Shown in pieces: positions 9,217 through 19,731 of a DNA stretch of 64,000 nt; the first letter of the stretch is position 1; the number at the start of each line of letters is the position of its first letter. Both the position numbers and the translations under genes were made by a program. The DNA is from Shewanella atlantica (GTDB lineage: Bacteria > Pseudomonadota > Gammaproteobacteria > Enterobacterales > Shewanellaceae): the NCBI RefSeq assembly GCF_003966265.1, contig NZ_RXNV01000003.1, forward strand, positions 186,001 through 250,000, written 5' to 3'. The notes under the pieces are model-generated. The model was not told the DNA's origin, did no database searches, and saw nothing but the letters and a program-made list of their open reading frames with translations.

Positions 9217-10659
9217 ATGAAAAAACTTTTGTTTGTCTTACTCACTATGACCTTACTGGCGTCCTGCCAGAAAGTGAGTGTGGAGCAAACAAAGGTGATG
9301 CCAGAACCCATAAAGAAAACCACTCTGAATGTCGGCACTCTCTATGGCGCACAGATATTTGTCACCACTGGGCAAGGTGAGGCCGGGTTCGACTATGAGA
9401 TGGCAAGTCGATTTGCAAAATATCTTAAATTAGAACTTAAGATGAAACCTTACTCCAATATCAGTGAGCTTTATAAAGCACTAGAGAGTGGCGAAGTAGA
9501 CCTGCTTGCAGCAGGATTGGCCGATACCCCGTCTCGCCGGGAGAAATTCCGCTTAGGCCCACCTCTGTATCGGGTTAATCAGGTCCTGGTCTATAAGCAA
9601 GGTACGCCGATACCTAAAGATGTCTCGACGCTGGAAGATAATATTACCGTTATTACCGACTCCTCTTTTGTTGAAACCCTATCTCAGCTGCAAAAACTCT
9701 ATCCTGAACTGGTATGGGAGCAGGAGAAAGAGAAGGACAGCGAAGAGCTAATGGCCATGATTGCCAGAGGGGAGATCACCTATACAATAGCTGATTCGAG
9801 CACCTTTGAGATCAACAGGCGCTATATGCCTGAGCTAAGGGCCGGCCCCATACTTAAAGAGAAGCAGGCAATAGTCTGGCTATTGCCACCGAAAAACAGT
9901 GACCAACTCATGAGTGATCTGCTCACATTCTGGCACTATGAAAAACGCTCGGGAACCCTGGCGCACCTCAATGAAAAATATTTCGCCCATGTAAAACGCT
10001 TCGATTATGTCGATACCCGTGCATTTCTCAGGGCTATCGATAACAAGCTACCGAAATATAAAGAAAGTTTTCAACATTATGCCGATGGTATCGACTGGCG
10101 AAAACTAGCCGCCACCGCTTATCAGGAGTCTCACTGGAATCCAAATGCCCGCTCCCCTACCGGGGTTAGAGGCTTGATGATGCTAACGCTCCCGACAGCA
10201 AAACAGGTTGGTATACAGAATCGACTCGACCCGATACAAAGTATCAAGGGTGGGGCCAAGTATCTCAATGATATACTGAACCGGTTACCCGACTCTATCC
10301 CTGATAACCAGCGGATGTGGTTTGCCTTAGCCTCCTATAATATCGGCTATGGACATGTCGAAGACGCACGTAAGCTGGCGCAATCTATGGGGCTGAATCC
10401 CAGCGCCTGGAGGGATCTGAAAGAGGTCCTCCCCCTGCTTCACAAACGTAAATACTATCAACGCACCCGGTACGGCTATGCCAGAGGTAATGAGGCCGTT
10501 CACTATGTCGACAGTATCAGGCGCTACTATGATACGTTAGTCTGGGTAGACAACCAGAACCAACTCCTGCTAGATGAAAAAGCATCAACTGAAGAATCTC
10601 AGCTCGCTGAGAAGATGGGAGGCGAGCAAGAGAATATCTCGGGTGCCCAGCCCCAATAG
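9217..10659 (+). CDS. mltF: Membrane-bound lytic murein transglycosylase F
   Basis: MltF cleaves peptidoglycan glycan strands to 1,6-anhydromuramyl products at the inner face of the outer membrane. The N-terminus [17 protein letters not shown] is a lipoprotein signal with lipobox LASC (Cys17). Residues about 35-265 form a periplasmic solute-binding-like regulatory domain ([36 protein letters not shown]). Residues about 275-460 form the SLT domain, with the catalytic Glu304 in AYQESHWNP followed by GLMMLT. At 480 residues it is somewhat shorter than E. coli MltF. It is transcribed away from purL. Confidence 0.95.
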   Translation: MKKLLFVLLTMTLLASCQKVSVEQTKVMPEPIKKTTLNVGTLYGAQIFVTTGQGEAGFDYEMASRFAKYLKLELKMKPYSNISELYKALESGEVDLLAAGLADTPSRREKFRLGPPLYRVNQVLVYKQGTPIPKDVSTLEDNITVITDSSFVETLSQLQKLYPELVWEQEKEKDSEELMAMIARGEITYTIADSSTFEINRRYMPELRAGPILKEKQAIVWLLPPKNSDQLMSDLLTFWHYEKRSGTLAHLNEKYFAHVKRFDYVDTRAFLRAIDNKLPKYKESFQHYADGIDWRKLAATAYQESHWNPNARSPTGVRGLMMLTLPTAKQVGIQNRLDPIQSIKGGAKYLNDILNRLPDSIPDNQRMWFALASYNIGYGHVEDARKLAQSMGLNPSAWRDLKEVLPLLHKRKYYQRTRYGYARGNEAVHYVDSIRRYYDTLVWVDNQNQLLLDEKASTEESQLAEKMGGEQENISGAQPQ

Positions 10660-10747
10660 GCTCCCCACGTAACAATCATTAATTGACGAGGCTGGTAATT
10701 GAGACTGTGCTCAATAAATTAATAAAACTGACACTATCTGAGGCTAC

Positions 10748-10827
10748 TATAATATGTAAGCTTGAGTAACTGAGGCCACGAAACAGATTGATAACGGAAC
10801 GGAAAAACGATAAGCCTCATAGCTCAA
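10748..10827 (+). promoter_or_regulatory. Promoter-like element and structured leader before the 39-residue ORF
   Basis: A perfect -10 TATAAT (10748-10753) has no good -35. Downstream, TTGAG plus TGAGGC (10762-10776) can pair with GCCTCA plus CTCAA (10814-10827), forming a two-segment stem with a loop of about 37 bases. This would structure the leader of the small ORF that starts at 10875. Confidence 0.4.
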
Positions 10828-10874
10828 ATCAAGCCACGAACAATAAATAACAATAACTAACAAGGATGATTGTC

Positions 10875-10994
10875 ATGAAAAGAAAACTGATGAACAAGGT
10901 GTCATCGAGACGCAGAACACAACTGAAATCAAAACATCTTCGTACGATGAACCGACAGAAGCAGTTTTTCGTGTTTATTCAACCATCTAACTAA
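10875..10994 (+). CDS. Putative 39-residue basic small protein
   Basis: The ORF starts MKRKLMNKVSSRRR and has AAGGA eight bases upstream of the chosen ATG. An in-frame ATG at 10866 would overlap that site, so it is less likely. About one residue in three is Lys or Arg, and the tail is hydrophobic (QFFVFIQPSN). A TATAAT and a foldable leader precede it. A dispersed repeat follows. I do not recognise the family. A basic chain of this size could bind nucleic acid or ribosomes, but that is only inference from composition. Confidence 0.42.
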   Translation: MKRKLMNKVSSRRRTQLKSKHLRTMNRQKQFFVFIQPSN

Positions 10995-11026
10995 GCCCAA
11001 TGCTTAAAAGCAAACCTGCTGTAAAG

Positions 11027-11094
11027 CTTGGAGGGCTGTAAGCCCCTCAAGCATAAAGCCGTGGATTCTAAACAAGTTCAGAATGACGGCTAAA
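11027..11094 (+). repeat. Hairpin plus dispersed intergenic repeat, copy 2
   Basis: An imperfect hairpin (GCTTGGAGGGCT paired with AGCCCCTCAAGC, 11027-11053) runs into the same TGGATTCT...CAGAATGACGGCT element seen at 14-59. It sits between the 39-residue ORF and the 3' end of tadA. No T-run follows, so terminator function is doubtful. Confidence 0.5.
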
Positions 11095-11099
11095 AGGGA

Positions 11100-11633
11100 C
11101 TAGCTAGTCGGGTCATTGTTATCGTTTTTCAATGCCTCTAGCCGCTTCAACTCCCTCTTCTGCTCTTTCTTCTCCTTGCGGCGCCGACGGAAAAACTGAC
11201 TCAGCTGCTCACTACATTCTTGCTCGAGTACACCATTGTTCACTTCCAGTTGATGGTTAAACCTCGGGTGCCTGACTAGATCGACAACAGAACCTGCTGC
11301 CCCGGTTTTTTCATCTTTAGCACCAAAAACCAATCGGGAGACTCGTGAATGCACCATGGCCCCCGCACACATAGCACAGGGCTCAAGCGTCACATAGAGG
11401 GTGGTATCGAGTAGGCGATAATTCTCAACTAACTTGCCTGCCTCACGCAAGCATTGCATTTCCGCATGAGCACTGGGATCGTGCTGACCAATACAATCAT
11501 TAGAGCCAACCGCTACCACCTTATCGTCCTTTACCAGAACGGCGCCCACAGGCACCTCTCCCCTCGCTTCGGCCTCGTCAGCCTGCTGCATAGCGAGTGT
11601 CATAAAATGGATATCTCTATCAAGTTGAGTCAA
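11100..11633 (-). CDS. tadA: tRNA-specific adenosine deaminase TadA
   Basis: TadA deaminates A34 of tRNA-Arg(ACG) to inosine, allowing wobble decoding. The 177-residue protein carries the cytidine-deaminase zinc site: His56 and catalytic Glu58 in HAEM, and Cys86 and Cys89 in EPCAMCAGAM. RLVFGAKDEKTGAAGS follows, as in E. coli TadA. A Lys/Arg-rich tail (FFRRRRKEKKEQKRELKRL) is typical, though longer than usual. The start is TTG with GGAG about eight bases upstream. The first ATG is ten codons later and would cut into the N-terminal helix. Confidence 0.95.
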   Translation of the reverse strand: MTQLDRDIHFMTLAMQQADEAEARGEVPVGAVLVKDDKVVAVGSNDCIGQHDPSAHAEMQCLREAGKLVENYRLLDTTLYVTLEPCAMCAGAMVHSRVSRLVFGAKDEKTGAAGSVVDLVRHPRFNHQLEVNNGVLEQECSEQLSQFFRRRRKEKKEQKRELKRLEALKNDNNDPTS

Positions 11634-11742
11634 GCTTTACTCTCCAAAAAAACCTTATCTTTTATTATACCAATGATACCTGCTCAATCGAACGATTAAA
11701 TCCTAACTATACTGATAAGAGAATTTCGCTAAAGGCAGTCAG

Positions 11743-12663
11743 ATGCTCACTCGTTACAGCAAACAATTTTTGATACTCGCCTTCTCTGCAATACTGACCT
11801 TGATTATTATCCGAAATACTGCCTTAGTTGATGCTCTTGTCAGTATCGAGTCGAGCATGGAGGCCGTTAGGGTAATCATCTGCTTATGCTTGCTGTTTTT
11901 AATTGAATCGACCAATGATCAGCGACAGATCTACACACCCCTTTTACTGGGCATCAGTGCGCTTTACCTGGGTAATCTGCTCAATTTGTTGGATGATTTT
12001 TATGATTTAGACCAACCACAGCTCGCCCTTATTGAAGATCTGTTTGAAACCGCCGGGTTAATCAGCGTCTTAGTCGGAGTCACATTGTGGGCTCAGCACC
12101 ATCGAAACCAGATCAAACATCTTTTAAAACTATCAAGAGTCGACCCTTTAACCGGCCTACTCAATAGACGAGCAGCCATAGCCACAATTATGGAGTATGT
12201 TAAGGAATACACTATAGACTCAGGTAATGGCAATCATAAGTCATCCGGCGAAACAGAAAAGTCGGTACACTGCGTAATGATACTGGACTTAGACCACTTT
12301 AAGGGGGTGAATGACACCTTAGGTCATGATGCAGGGGACAAGTTACTCTGTGACATCTCGAGTCTTTTGCAGCAACAGAGTCAAAATGATTGCATCATTG
12401 CGCGCTGGGGAGGAGAGGAGTTTCTGGTCTATCACAGAGCCAATTCGAAGGAGGAGTGTTTAGATCTCGCACTATCTCTCAAGTATAAAATCTGTCATCA
12501 CCCTTTTAGTTATGATACCACCCCAATCAAGGTTACCGTCAGCATCGGTGTAAGCACCTACTCTGCAGAGGAATTCTCTCTATTCGAAGCGATCAAACAT
12601 GCCGATACAGCCTTATATCAGGCAAAGGCTGCGGGCAGAGATTACGTGCAGATGGCTCAATAA
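11743..12663 (+). CDS. Membrane diguanylate cyclase (GGEEF)
   Basis: Five or so hydrophobic segments in residues 1-125 are followed by a GGDEF domain (DPLTGLLNRR, DLDHFKGVNDTLGHDAGD, GGEEF at 223-227, ADTALYQAKAAGR). Active GGDEF domains make cyclic di-GMP from two GTP. The GGEEF variant is normally active. The RxxD inhibitory site expected just upstream is missing, so product inhibition may be weak. AAGG lies about seven bases before the ATG. The sensory input of the membrane part is unknown. Confidence 0.9.
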   Translation: MLTRYSKQFLILAFSAILTLIIIRNTALVDALVSIESSMEAVRVIICLCLLFLIESTNDQRQIYTPLLLGISALYLGNLLNLLDDFYDLDQPQLALIEDLFETAGLISVLVGVTLWAQHHRNQIKHLLKLSRVDPLTGLLNRRAAIATIMEYVKEYTIDSGNGNHKSSGETEKSVHCVMILDLDHFKGVNDTLGHDAGDKLLCDISSLLQQQSQNDCIIARWGGEEFLVYHRANSKEECLDLALSLKYKICHHPFSYDTTPIKVTVSIGVSTYSAEEFSLFEAIKHADTALYQAKAAGRDYVQMAQ

Positions 12664-12769
12664 AAAGGGCTCTCTGCGCCCCTCTTAGCTTAGCTTTACT
12701 GCTTTTCAGACCTGCAGGTAACACTTTACTTAAATGAATATTTCGCTGACTGTTCACCCTGCAGACAAT

Positions 12770-14701
12770 CTATAACGCCATTAACCAATTGACACTATCG
12801 ATGCGTGATCCAAAGAACTTGGCACCTTCGACCGTGTGATGACCATAATCATAGAAAAGTTTATGATAGCTATCAGTAATGGCATAGCAGACCTCTTTAG
12901 GTCTATCACACACATAATCCATGCGGTCCAGTACCAACACCTGATCATATTTCAGTGCCATAGTATTTATTTCTGTGTTTATCTGCTTTCTATATTGGCT
13001 GGGATCCCGTTCTAAAAATTGTTCGAAATGTTTTTGATTGATCTTATGGATATCACCGGAGGAGATATTTTCGGCACCGTCATTCTTTAGTAACAGGTTA
13101 AATAAGAAATCCGCATAGGTTCTCTGTCCAAACTCCTCAAACTCATAGATATTCTTCACTAAGGCAGTTCTCTTTCCGTCTGAGATAGCGCGCTCAATCA
13201 CCTGACCAAATACATCAAGATCCATAGGCTTATACTGAGATACAAACATGACCACATCGGCCAGGCGGTAATTTGGCGACTCAAAGAGGTTATCGTCTAT
13301 GTTTGAGATCTCGGCGCCAAAGCGGGCAACCTGAAACTGACTCATCGTCATCTCGCTACTGGTCAGCACATTAAACATATCTTTAGAGTGTGAGTTCCCA
13401 ACTAGAAGTAAGCGAATCCTTTTGTCAGATTCATCAAACCATAAGGTACGATCATATCTATTTTGCTCCACGCCATAATTCTCATCACCACTTAGCTCCC
13501 TCAAGTAACGCCAGCTATCGGCACCTAACTCCCGGTTATCGGGCTGATAGCCACCTATCATCGACCGGGCATAGATATCACGAGATTTAAATCCATCACT
13601 TAAGTTTAAAATGCCGGCCGTAGAGATAAAAGCCATAGTAACCACCGCCGATGAGGTAAAAATAAACTGGCGGCTATAAACTGATTTATTACGAAATGGC
13701 TTCTCGACAAATCGCCAGCTCAGGTAAGCCAGTAAACCTATACCCATACACAAACTTATCATCAACTCCGCTGAAGGTTCAGTAAAACTTGTGTACTTTA
13801 CGAATGCAAAGATTGGCTGATGCCAGAGATAGGCACTGTAGCTTATCAGCCCTATACCAACGAACAGCTTAAGACTGAGCATACGATTAACCAGAGTGCC
13901 CTGCTGTGCAAACAGTATGATAAGCAAGGTTCCCACGGTAGGCACCAGGGCAAAAACACCAGGAAAAGGAACCGTTTCGTCAAAAGCAAAGATTGAAAAT
14001 CCGATGAGACTCAGCCCTGCCAAACTTAATAGATTATTGAGCCATACATTAGTCAATACCGGGACTTGTCGATTAAAGTAAAATGCCGCAAACACACCAA
14101 TTAATAACTCCCATCCTCTGGTTGGCAGCAGGTAGAATGCGGCCGTAGGAGAGTGATACGCTCCCCACTGTCCCATGCCTAAACTCACCAAAAATATCAA
14201 TACCAGTGTCGCTAATACCCAAGCTTTCCCCATACGCCAGGTGAACATAAGAAACAGGGGAAAGAAGATGTAATATTGCTCTTCAACCGCGAGACTCCAG
14301 GTATGTAACAGGGGTTTTAATTCGGCGGCAGTATCAAAGTAGTCACTCTCCAGCCAAAATAGAATATTCGATGAGAAGGTAGATACGGCCAGTAAACTTT
14401 GAATGAAGTCTTTCATATCGACCGGCATCAGGTAGAACCAGGCGAAAGGGAAGCAGGCTGCCATCACGAAGAAGAGCACAGGTAATATTCTTCTTGCTCT
14501 GCGTTCATAGAAGTTAACTATGCTGAACCTTCCATCCTCCAACTCAGCAAGTATGATGCTAGTGATCAGATAACCACTGATCACGAAAAACACATCAACA
14601 CCGACAAAGCCGCCACTGAAGCTATGAAAGCCTGCGTGAAACAGAATAACTGGGACAACAGCTAAGGCTCGTAAGCCATCGATTTCCGGACGATATTTCA
14701 C
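12770..14701 (-). CDS. OafA/YrhL-type acyltransferase with SGNH domain
   Basis: The N-terminal half is an acyltransferase-3 membrane domain with about ten helices (YRPEIDGLRALAVVPVILFH, FFVISGYLI, HTWSLAVEEQYYIFFP). The C-terminal part from about residue 390 is an SGNH domain with LLVGNSHS (block I) and GHHTVEGA (block V). Such proteins O-acetylate lipopolysaccharide or other glycans at the inner membrane. The start is GTG at 14701, with GGGGAG seven bases upstream and the family N-terminus (M)KYRPEIDGL; a longer TTG start is less likely. It converges with the cyclase gene, and no polysaccharide locus is nearby. Confidence 0.9.
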   Translation of the reverse strand: MKYRPEIDGLRALAVVPVILFHAGFHSFSGGFVGVDVFFVISGYLITSIILAELEDGRFSIVNFYERRARRILPVLFFVMAACFPFAWFYLMPVDMKDFIQSLLAVSTFSSNILFWLESDYFDTAAELKPLLHTWSLAVEEQYYIFFPLFLMFTWRMGKAWVLATLVLIFLVSLGMGQWGAYHSPTAAFYLLPTRGWELLIGVFAAFYFNRQVPVLTNVWLNNLLSLAGLSLIGFSIFAFDETVPFPGVFALVPTVGTLLIILFAQQGTLVNRMLSLKLFVGIGLISYSAYLWHQPIFAFVKYTSFTEPSAELMISLCMGIGLLAYLSWRFVEKPFRNKSVYSRQFIFTSSAVVTMAFISTAGILNLSDGFKSRDIYARSMIGGYQPDNRELGADSWRYLRELSGDENYGVEQNRYDRTLWFDESDKRIRLLLVGNSHSKDMFNVLTSSEMTMSQFQVARFGAEISNIDDNLFESPNYRLADVVMFVSQYKPMDLDVFGQVIERAISDGKRTALVKNIYEFEEFGQRTYADFLFNLLLKNDGAENISSGDIHKINQKHFEQFLERDPSQYRKQINTEINTMALKYDQVLVLDRMDYVCDRPKEVCYAITDSYHKLFYDYGHHTVEGAKFFGSRIDSVNWLMAL

Positions 14702-14939
14702 TATTCTGCTCCCCAAGTCTATTAATGTGTAGCTATTTTACTTCTTATAGATGCGCCTTAAATTAAATTGTTTGAATGATACTTATTTGACTAAATAGCA
14801 AACGAAATTGGTTTAATTATAAGAGAGGTTTTAGGGCTTAGCGAATCGGCGTCAGATAAAAATAGTTAACAGAGTTGGGCTTAACAGGAGAGGAGCAGGT
14901 GAGCTCTACACAAGTAAAAACATGATTAATGTAGAAAAA

Positions 14940-14971
14940 AGGGCTGGCGTATGAGATACGTCAGCCCTTTA
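14940..14971 (-). terminator. Terminator of guaBA
   Basis: A 12-bp stem with one G-T pair (14941-14952 with 14956-14967) has the triloop GAG. On the minus strand it is followed by a T-run from the A-run at 14935-14940. It lies about 20 bases beyond the guaA stop. Confidence 0.88.
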
Positions 14972-14988
14972 ATACTACTTAAAATTAA

Positions 14989-16566
14989 TTATTCCCATTC
15001 GATAGTCGCTGGTGGCTTACCTGAGATATCGTAAACAACACGGGAGATGCCATCAATTTCATTAATGATCCGGTTCGACACGCGGCCCAGGAAGTCATAA
15101 GGCAAGTGCGCCCAATGAGCCGTCATAAAGTCAATAGTTTCAACCGCGCGCAGTGAAACCACCCAATCATATTTACGGCCATCGCCCATAACGCCTACAG
15201 ATCGTACGGGCAAAAATACCGTAAATGCCTGACTCACTTTATGGTAAAGCTCGGCTTTGTGTAGCTCTTCGATAAAGATAGCATCAGCCAAACGTAGCAG
15301 ATCGCAGTACTCTTTCTTCACTTCGCCAAGAACTCGGACACCAAGGCCCGGTCCAGGGAATGGATGACGGTAAAGCATGTCGTAAGGCAGACCTAACTCC
15401 AGACCTATCTTACGAACTTCATCTTTAAACAGTTCACGAAGCGGCTCCACAAGGCCCAGTTCCATATCATCCGGCAAGCCACCCACGTTATGATGTGACT
15501 TAATGACATGCGCCTTGCCTGTCGCACTACCGGCTGATTCAATCACATCTGGGTAGATGGTGCCTTGTGCCAACCATTTGGCATTCTTGCACTTCTTTGA
15601 TTCTTCATCGAAGATCTCAACGAAGACATGGCCGATAATTTTACGTTTAGCTTCTGGATCGGCTTCGCCCTTCATCGCCTCAAGAAAACGATTTTCAGCA
15701 TTTACATGAACAATATTGAGTCCGAAGTGATCGCCGAACATATCCATCACCTGGTTAGCTTCGTTTAGACGAAGTAAACCATTATCGACAAATACACAGG
15801 TCAGCTTGTCACCGATAGCACGGTGCAGCAGCATAGCGACAACCGATGAATCAACCCCACCAGACAGACCCAAGATCACTTCATCATCGCCTATCTGCTT
15901 CTTCAAACGCTCGACGGCATCTTCGATAATCGATGTCGGTTTCCAGTTAGCCTCACATTCACAGATGTCCAGAGCGAAGTGCTCCAACATACGTTTACCC
16001 TGACGGGTATGTGTCACTTCAGGGTGGAACTGCACGCCATAGAACTTCTTATCTTCATTGGCCATTGCAGCGAAAGGGCAAGTTTCTGTGTTTGCGACTG
16101 TAACAAACCCTTCCGGGATTTCAGAGACCTTATCGCCGTGGCTCATCCAAACATCGAGTAGTGGCTTACCAGACTCGCTGATAGCATCTTCGATACTCTT
16201 AAATAACTCAGTGGGAGCCTGAACTTCAATCTGGGCATAACCAAATTCGCCCTCCCCCACACCCTGGATAACCTTACCACCCAGCTGCTCTGACATGGTC
16301 TGCATGCCGTAACAGATACCCAATACAGGAACACCTGCATTGAAAACATACTCAGGGGCGCGTGGTGACTCATCGGCGGTCACGCTTTCAGGGCCGCCGG
16401 CTAAGATGATACCGTTAGGGGCAAACTCTTTAATTTGTGCTTCGGAAACATCCCAAGCCCACAGCTCACAATAAACACCGATTTCACGGATACGACGGGC
16501 GATTAACTGAGTGTACTGAGATCCAAAGTCCAGGATCAGTATCTTATGCTCATGAATATTGCTCAT
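14989..16566 (-). CDS. guaA: GMP synthase (glutamine-hydrolysing)
   Basis: GuaA converts XMP to GMP using glutamine and ATP. At 525 residues it has the same length as E. coli GuaA. The glutaminase domain shows [10 protein letters not shown] (nucleophile Cys) and [11 protein letters not shown]. The ATP-pyrophosphatase P-loop is LSGGVDSS, and the dimerisation domain ends with PPATIEWE. It follows guaB on the same strand after a gap of 125 bases that contains a perfect 11-bp hairpin, so the two genes may not be expressed equally. Confidence 0.98.
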   Translation of the reverse strand: MSNIHEHKILILDFGSQYTQLIARRIREIGVYCELWAWDVSEAQIKEFAPNGIILAGGPESVTADESPRAPEYVFNAGVPVLGICYGMQTMSEQLGGKVIQGVGEGEFGYAQIEVQAPTELFKSIEDAISESGKPLLDVWMSHGDKVSEIPEGFVTVANTETCPFAAMANEDKKFYGVQFHPEVTHTRQGKRMLEHFALDICECEANWKPTSIIEDAVERLKKQIGDDEVILGLSGGVDSSVVAMLLHRAIGDKLTCVFVDNGLLRLNEANQVMDMFGDHFGLNIVHVNAENRFLEAMKGEADPEAKRKIIGHVFVEIFDEESKKCKNAKWLAQGTIYPDVIESAGSATGKAHVIKSHHNVGGLPDDMELGLVEPLRELFKDEVRKIGLELGLPYDMLYRHPFPGPGLGVRVLGEVKKEYCDLLRLADAIFIEELHKAELYHKVSQAFTVFLPVRSVGVMGDGRKYDWVVSLRAVETIDFMTAHWAHLPYDFLGRVSNRIINEIDGISRVVYDISGKPPATIEWE

Positions 16567-16655
16567 GGGGAACCTTTAATTCTTCTATCTAATTTGTTGG
16601 TATCAATCTCAGGTTTAGATAAAAACCCTGAGATTGGCATAAAAAGGGGATAAAG

Positions 16656-16680
16656 AATGGGCGACACATTGTCGCCCATT
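16656..16680 (-). terminator. Hairpin between guaB and guaA
   Basis: Arms AATGGGCGACA (16656-16666) and TGTCGCCCATT (16670-16680) pair perfectly around a three-base loop, about 12 bases after the guaB stop. On the minus strand the following bases are only moderately T-rich (CTTTATC). It may be a partial terminator or an mRNA stabiliser, not a strong stop. Confidence 0.6.
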
Positions 16681-16691
16681 ATCACCTGTTT

Positions 16692-18164
16692 CTATGAACC
16701 AGGGCTGTAGTTCGGGGCTTCTTTACTGATGGTCACATCATGAACGTGTGACTCACCCATGCCCGCAGAGGTGATTTTTACAAACTCTGCTTTTTCATTC
16801 ATATCTTTAATGGTTGCACAGCCAGTGAGGCCCATACAAGAACGCAAACCGCCCATATGCTGATGAATGATCTCTTTCAACTTACCTTTGTATGCTACGC
16901 GACCTTCGATACCTTCGGGTACCAGCTTGTCAGCCGCATTATCACTCTGGAAGTAACGGTCTGATGAACCTTGAGTCTGGTTCATCGCGCCTAACGAGCC
17001 CATACCACGGTATGACTTATATGCACGACCATTATGAAGTTCAGTTTCACCCGGTGCCTCATCGGTACCGGCGAACATAGAACCTGCCATGATGCAAGAT
17101 GCACCGGCGGCTAATGCTTTAGCCAGATCACCAGAGAATCGAATTCCGCCATCGGCAATAACAGGGATATCTAAGTGCTTAACTGCGGCAGCTGCGTCAG
17201 AAACGGCGGTAATTTGCGGTACACCAACACCGGTAACGATACGGGTTGTACAGATAGAACCAGGACCGATACCCACCTTAACAGCGTTAACACCGGCTTC
17301 GACTAAGGCTAAGGCACCTTCTGCAGTTGCAACGTTTCCGCCAACTATCTGCAGTTCAGGATATTTAGCACGGGTTGCACGAATACGCTGTAAAACCCCT
17401 TCGGAGTGGCCATGTGAGGAGTCGATAAGCAGAACATCTACACCCGCTTGAACTAAGGCATCGACACGCTCTTCGTTGCCGGCACCGGCACCAACGGCAG
17501 CACCCACACGCAAGCGGCCTAACTCATCTTTACATGCATTAGGTTTACGCTCGGCTTTTTGGAAATCCTTAACCGTGATCAAGCCCTTAAGCTTAAAGTC
17601 ACCATCGACAACGAGCACCTTCTCAACACGATGAGAATGCATCAGTGCCTGAACTTCATCTAACTTAGTTCCTTCAGGTACCGTCACCAAACGATCTTTC
17701 GGGGTCATCACCTCATCGACGGTAAGGCTCCAGTCTGTCACGAAGCGAACGTCACGACCGGTAATGATACCGACAAGCTCATGAGCCTCATTAACAACAG
17801 GGTAACCGGCAAAACCGTTTTTCAGAGTTAACACTTTAAGGTCGGCAAGTGTCGTTGTCGGCGTAACAGTTACAGGCTTATGAACGATACCGGCTTCATA
17901 GCTTTTAACTTTACGAACTTCTTCGGCCTGCTGCTCAATCGTCATATTCTTATGAATAAAACCTAAACCACCTTCCTGGGCGATAGCAATCGCCAGGCGT
18001 CCTTCGGTCACGGTATCCATAGCCGCAGACACAATTGGGGTATTAAGTTCTATTTTAGTGGTCAGACGAGTTTTGAGAATGGCAGTATTAGGGAGTACAG
18101 TCGAATGTGCAGGAACAAGTAACACATCATCAAAGGTAAGCGCATCTTTCTTTAAACGTAGCAT
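16692..18164 (-). CDS. guaB: IMP dehydrogenase
   Basis: GuaB oxidises IMP to XMP with NAD+, the committed step to guanine nucleotides. The 490-residue protein has the (beta/alpha)8 barrel start [11 protein letters not shown], two CBS domains at roughly 95-205, the active-site loop [13 protein letters not shown] with its catalytic Cys, and the flap region [10 protein letters not shown]. It is first in guaB-guaA and divergent from xseA, as in many gammaproteobacteria. A sigma-70 promoter with a GC-rich discriminator lies 53 bases upstream. Confidence 0.98.
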   Translation of the reverse strand: MLRLKKDALTFDDVLLVPAHSTVLPNTAILKTRLTTKIELNTPIVSAAMDTVTEGRLAIAIAQEGGLGFIHKNMTIEQQAEEVRKVKSYEAGIVHKPVTVTPTTTLADLKVLTLKNGFAGYPVVNEAHELVGIITGRDVRFVTDWSLTVDEVMTPKDRLVTVPEGTKLDEVQALMHSHRVEKVLVVDGDFKLKGLITVKDFQKAERKPNACKDELGRLRVGAAVGAGAGNEERVDALVQAGVDVLLIDSSHGHSEGVLQRIRATRAKYPELQIVGGNVATAEGALALVEAGVNAVKVGIGPGSICTTRIVTGVGVPQITAVSDAAAAVKHLDIPVIADGGIRFSGDLAKALAAGASCIMAGSMFAGTDEAPGETELHNGRAYKSYRGMGSLGAMNQTQGSSDRYFQSDNAADKLVPEGIEGRVAYKGKLKEIIHQHMGGLRSCMGLTGCATIKDMNEKAEFVKITSAGMGESHVHDVTISKEAPNYSPGS

Positions 18165-18216
18165 TTAGCAACATCTCCCCATATAGGTAGGATTGGTGGT
18201 GAAATATTGCGGCGGG

Positions 18217-18244
18217 ATTATACCTTGCATATTCGACTTGGTAA
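18217..18244 (-). promoter_or_regulatory. guaB promoter
   Basis: On the minus strand, -35 TTACCA (18239-18244) and -10 TATAAT (18217-18222) are spaced by 16 bases. They are followed by CCCGCC, a GC-rich discriminator of the kind linked to stringent and growth-rate control. Confidence 0.6.
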
Positions 18245-18285
18245 ATGGAAAATGGTAAAAAAGTGCCATTAGACGCCAAATTAGT

Positions 18286-19614
18286 ATGAAAATGCCAAAA
18301 AATAACGTTTATACCGTATCCCGCCTCAATGGCGAAGTGCGTCAACTACTCGAAGGTGAATTGGGAAAGATTTGGCTGAATGCCGAAATTTCAAACTTTG
18401 CCGCTCCCGGCTCCGGACACTGGTATCTGACACTGAAGGACAACTTCGCTCAGGTCCGCTCGGCCATGTTCAAAGGGCGAAACCGCAGTGTGACCTTTAA
18501 GCCAGTCAATGGTCAGCAGGTTCTGGTGAAAGGTTCAATTAGCGTCTATGAACCCAGAGGCGACTATCAGCTCATCATCGAATCCATGCTTCCCGCCGGA
18601 GATGGCCTGCTCGCGCAGCAATATGAAGCACTGAAGATGAAGCTGGCCGCAGAAGGTCTCTTTGCGGCGGATACTAAGCGCCCATTGCCGGCGAACATTC
18701 AAAAAATTGGGGTAATCACCTCGGCAACCGGCGCCGCCATAAAAGATGTTCTCCATGTGTTGGCAAGGCGAGACTCGAGCATCGAAGTTGTCATCTACCC
18801 GACTCAGGTCCAAGGTGAATCGGCGTCCAAAAGCATCTGCAGGGCCATCCAAATAGCCAATGCAAGACAGGAGGTCGATGTACTGCTACTGACCCGAGGT
18901 GGCGGCTCGTTGGAAGACCTTTGGTGTTTCAACAGTGAAGACCTCGCCCATGAGATATATAACAGCGCCCTCCCCGTCGTTTCAGCAGTTGGTCACGAAG
19001 TAGATACCACCATCAGTGACTATGTTGCCGATGTCAGAGCGCCGACGCCTTCAGCGGGCGCAGAGCTCCTCTCCGGGGATGCCGAGAATAAATCCGAAAA
19101 GCTCGCCACCTTCGTCGCACGACTTAAACAGAGCTGGCAGCATTACCAGTTGAAAACCGAGCAGCGCAGCCGCTCGCTGGAAAATAGACTCCACAGACAA
19201 GATCCTAAGCGAAAACTGGAGCAGTTTCAGCAGAGCTTCGATGAGATGCAGATACGCCTCAACGCCGCACTCAACGACAAATTGCACAAATCGGCTCTGC
19301 AGCAGCAAAATTTAAGCCACAGGCTTAATCAGCAGTCACCGCAGCACAGGTTAACCTTAGAGTCGAAGCGACTCGATTATCTGACAACCCGTTTAAATGA
19401 AGGGATAAAGGGGAAACTCAATGATGTCGAGATGAGCCTTAAAAACAGCGCTCATCAACTGGAAACAGTCAGCCCCCTGGCTACCCTGAGTCGCGGCTAC
19501 AGCATCACCCAGGATGAAAGCGGAAAGGTACTACTTAGCTCGAAGGATACCCAGACCGGCGATACGATCACCACACGGCTTCTCGATGGAGAGCTAAAAT
19601 CTAAAGTGCTCTGA
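18286..19614 (+). CDS. xseA: Exodeoxyribonuclease VII large subunit
   Basis: XseA is the catalytic subunit of ExoVII, which with XseB degrades single-stranded DNA to short oligonucleotides. The N-terminal OB-fold ([24 protein letters not shown]) is followed by the nuclease domain ([53 protein letters not shown]). A long Gln-rich coiled coil at about 260-400 precedes the C-terminal segment LSRGYSI. The 442-residue length is near the family norm. Two in-frame ATGs (18286, 18292) are both possible, as no strong Shine-Dalgarno decides. xseB is not in the window. Confidence 0.96.
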   Translation: MKMPKNNVYTVSRLNGEVRQLLEGELGKIWLNAEISNFAAPGSGHWYLTLKDNFAQVRSAMFKGRNRSVTFKPVNGQQVLVKGSISVYEPRGDYQLIIESMLPAGDGLLAQQYEALKMKLAAEGLFAADTKRPLPANIQKIGVITSATGAAIKDVLHVLARRDSSIEVVIYPTQVQGESASKSICRAIQIANARQEVDVLLLTRGGGSLEDLWCFNSEDLAHEIYNSALPVVSAVGHEVDTTISDYVADVRAPTPSAGAELLSGDAENKSEKLATFVARLKQSWQHYQLKTEQRSRSLENRLHRQDPKRKLEQFQQSFDEMQIRLNAALNDKLHKSALQQQNLSHRLNQQSPQHRLTLESKRLDYLTTRLNEGIKGKLNDVEMSLKNSAHQLETVSPLATLSRGYSITQDESGKVLLSSKDTQTGDTITTRLLDGELKSKVL

Positions 19615-19731
19615 GGCCGGCTTACCGCCAATAAAATAATGCCACGGAAGGCATTCGCCGCATTAGCTCCAGATGTTTTGTTCTACATTGGTGTCATATC
19701 TGTTGCAAAATGGATTAGGGATGCAAGCTTG

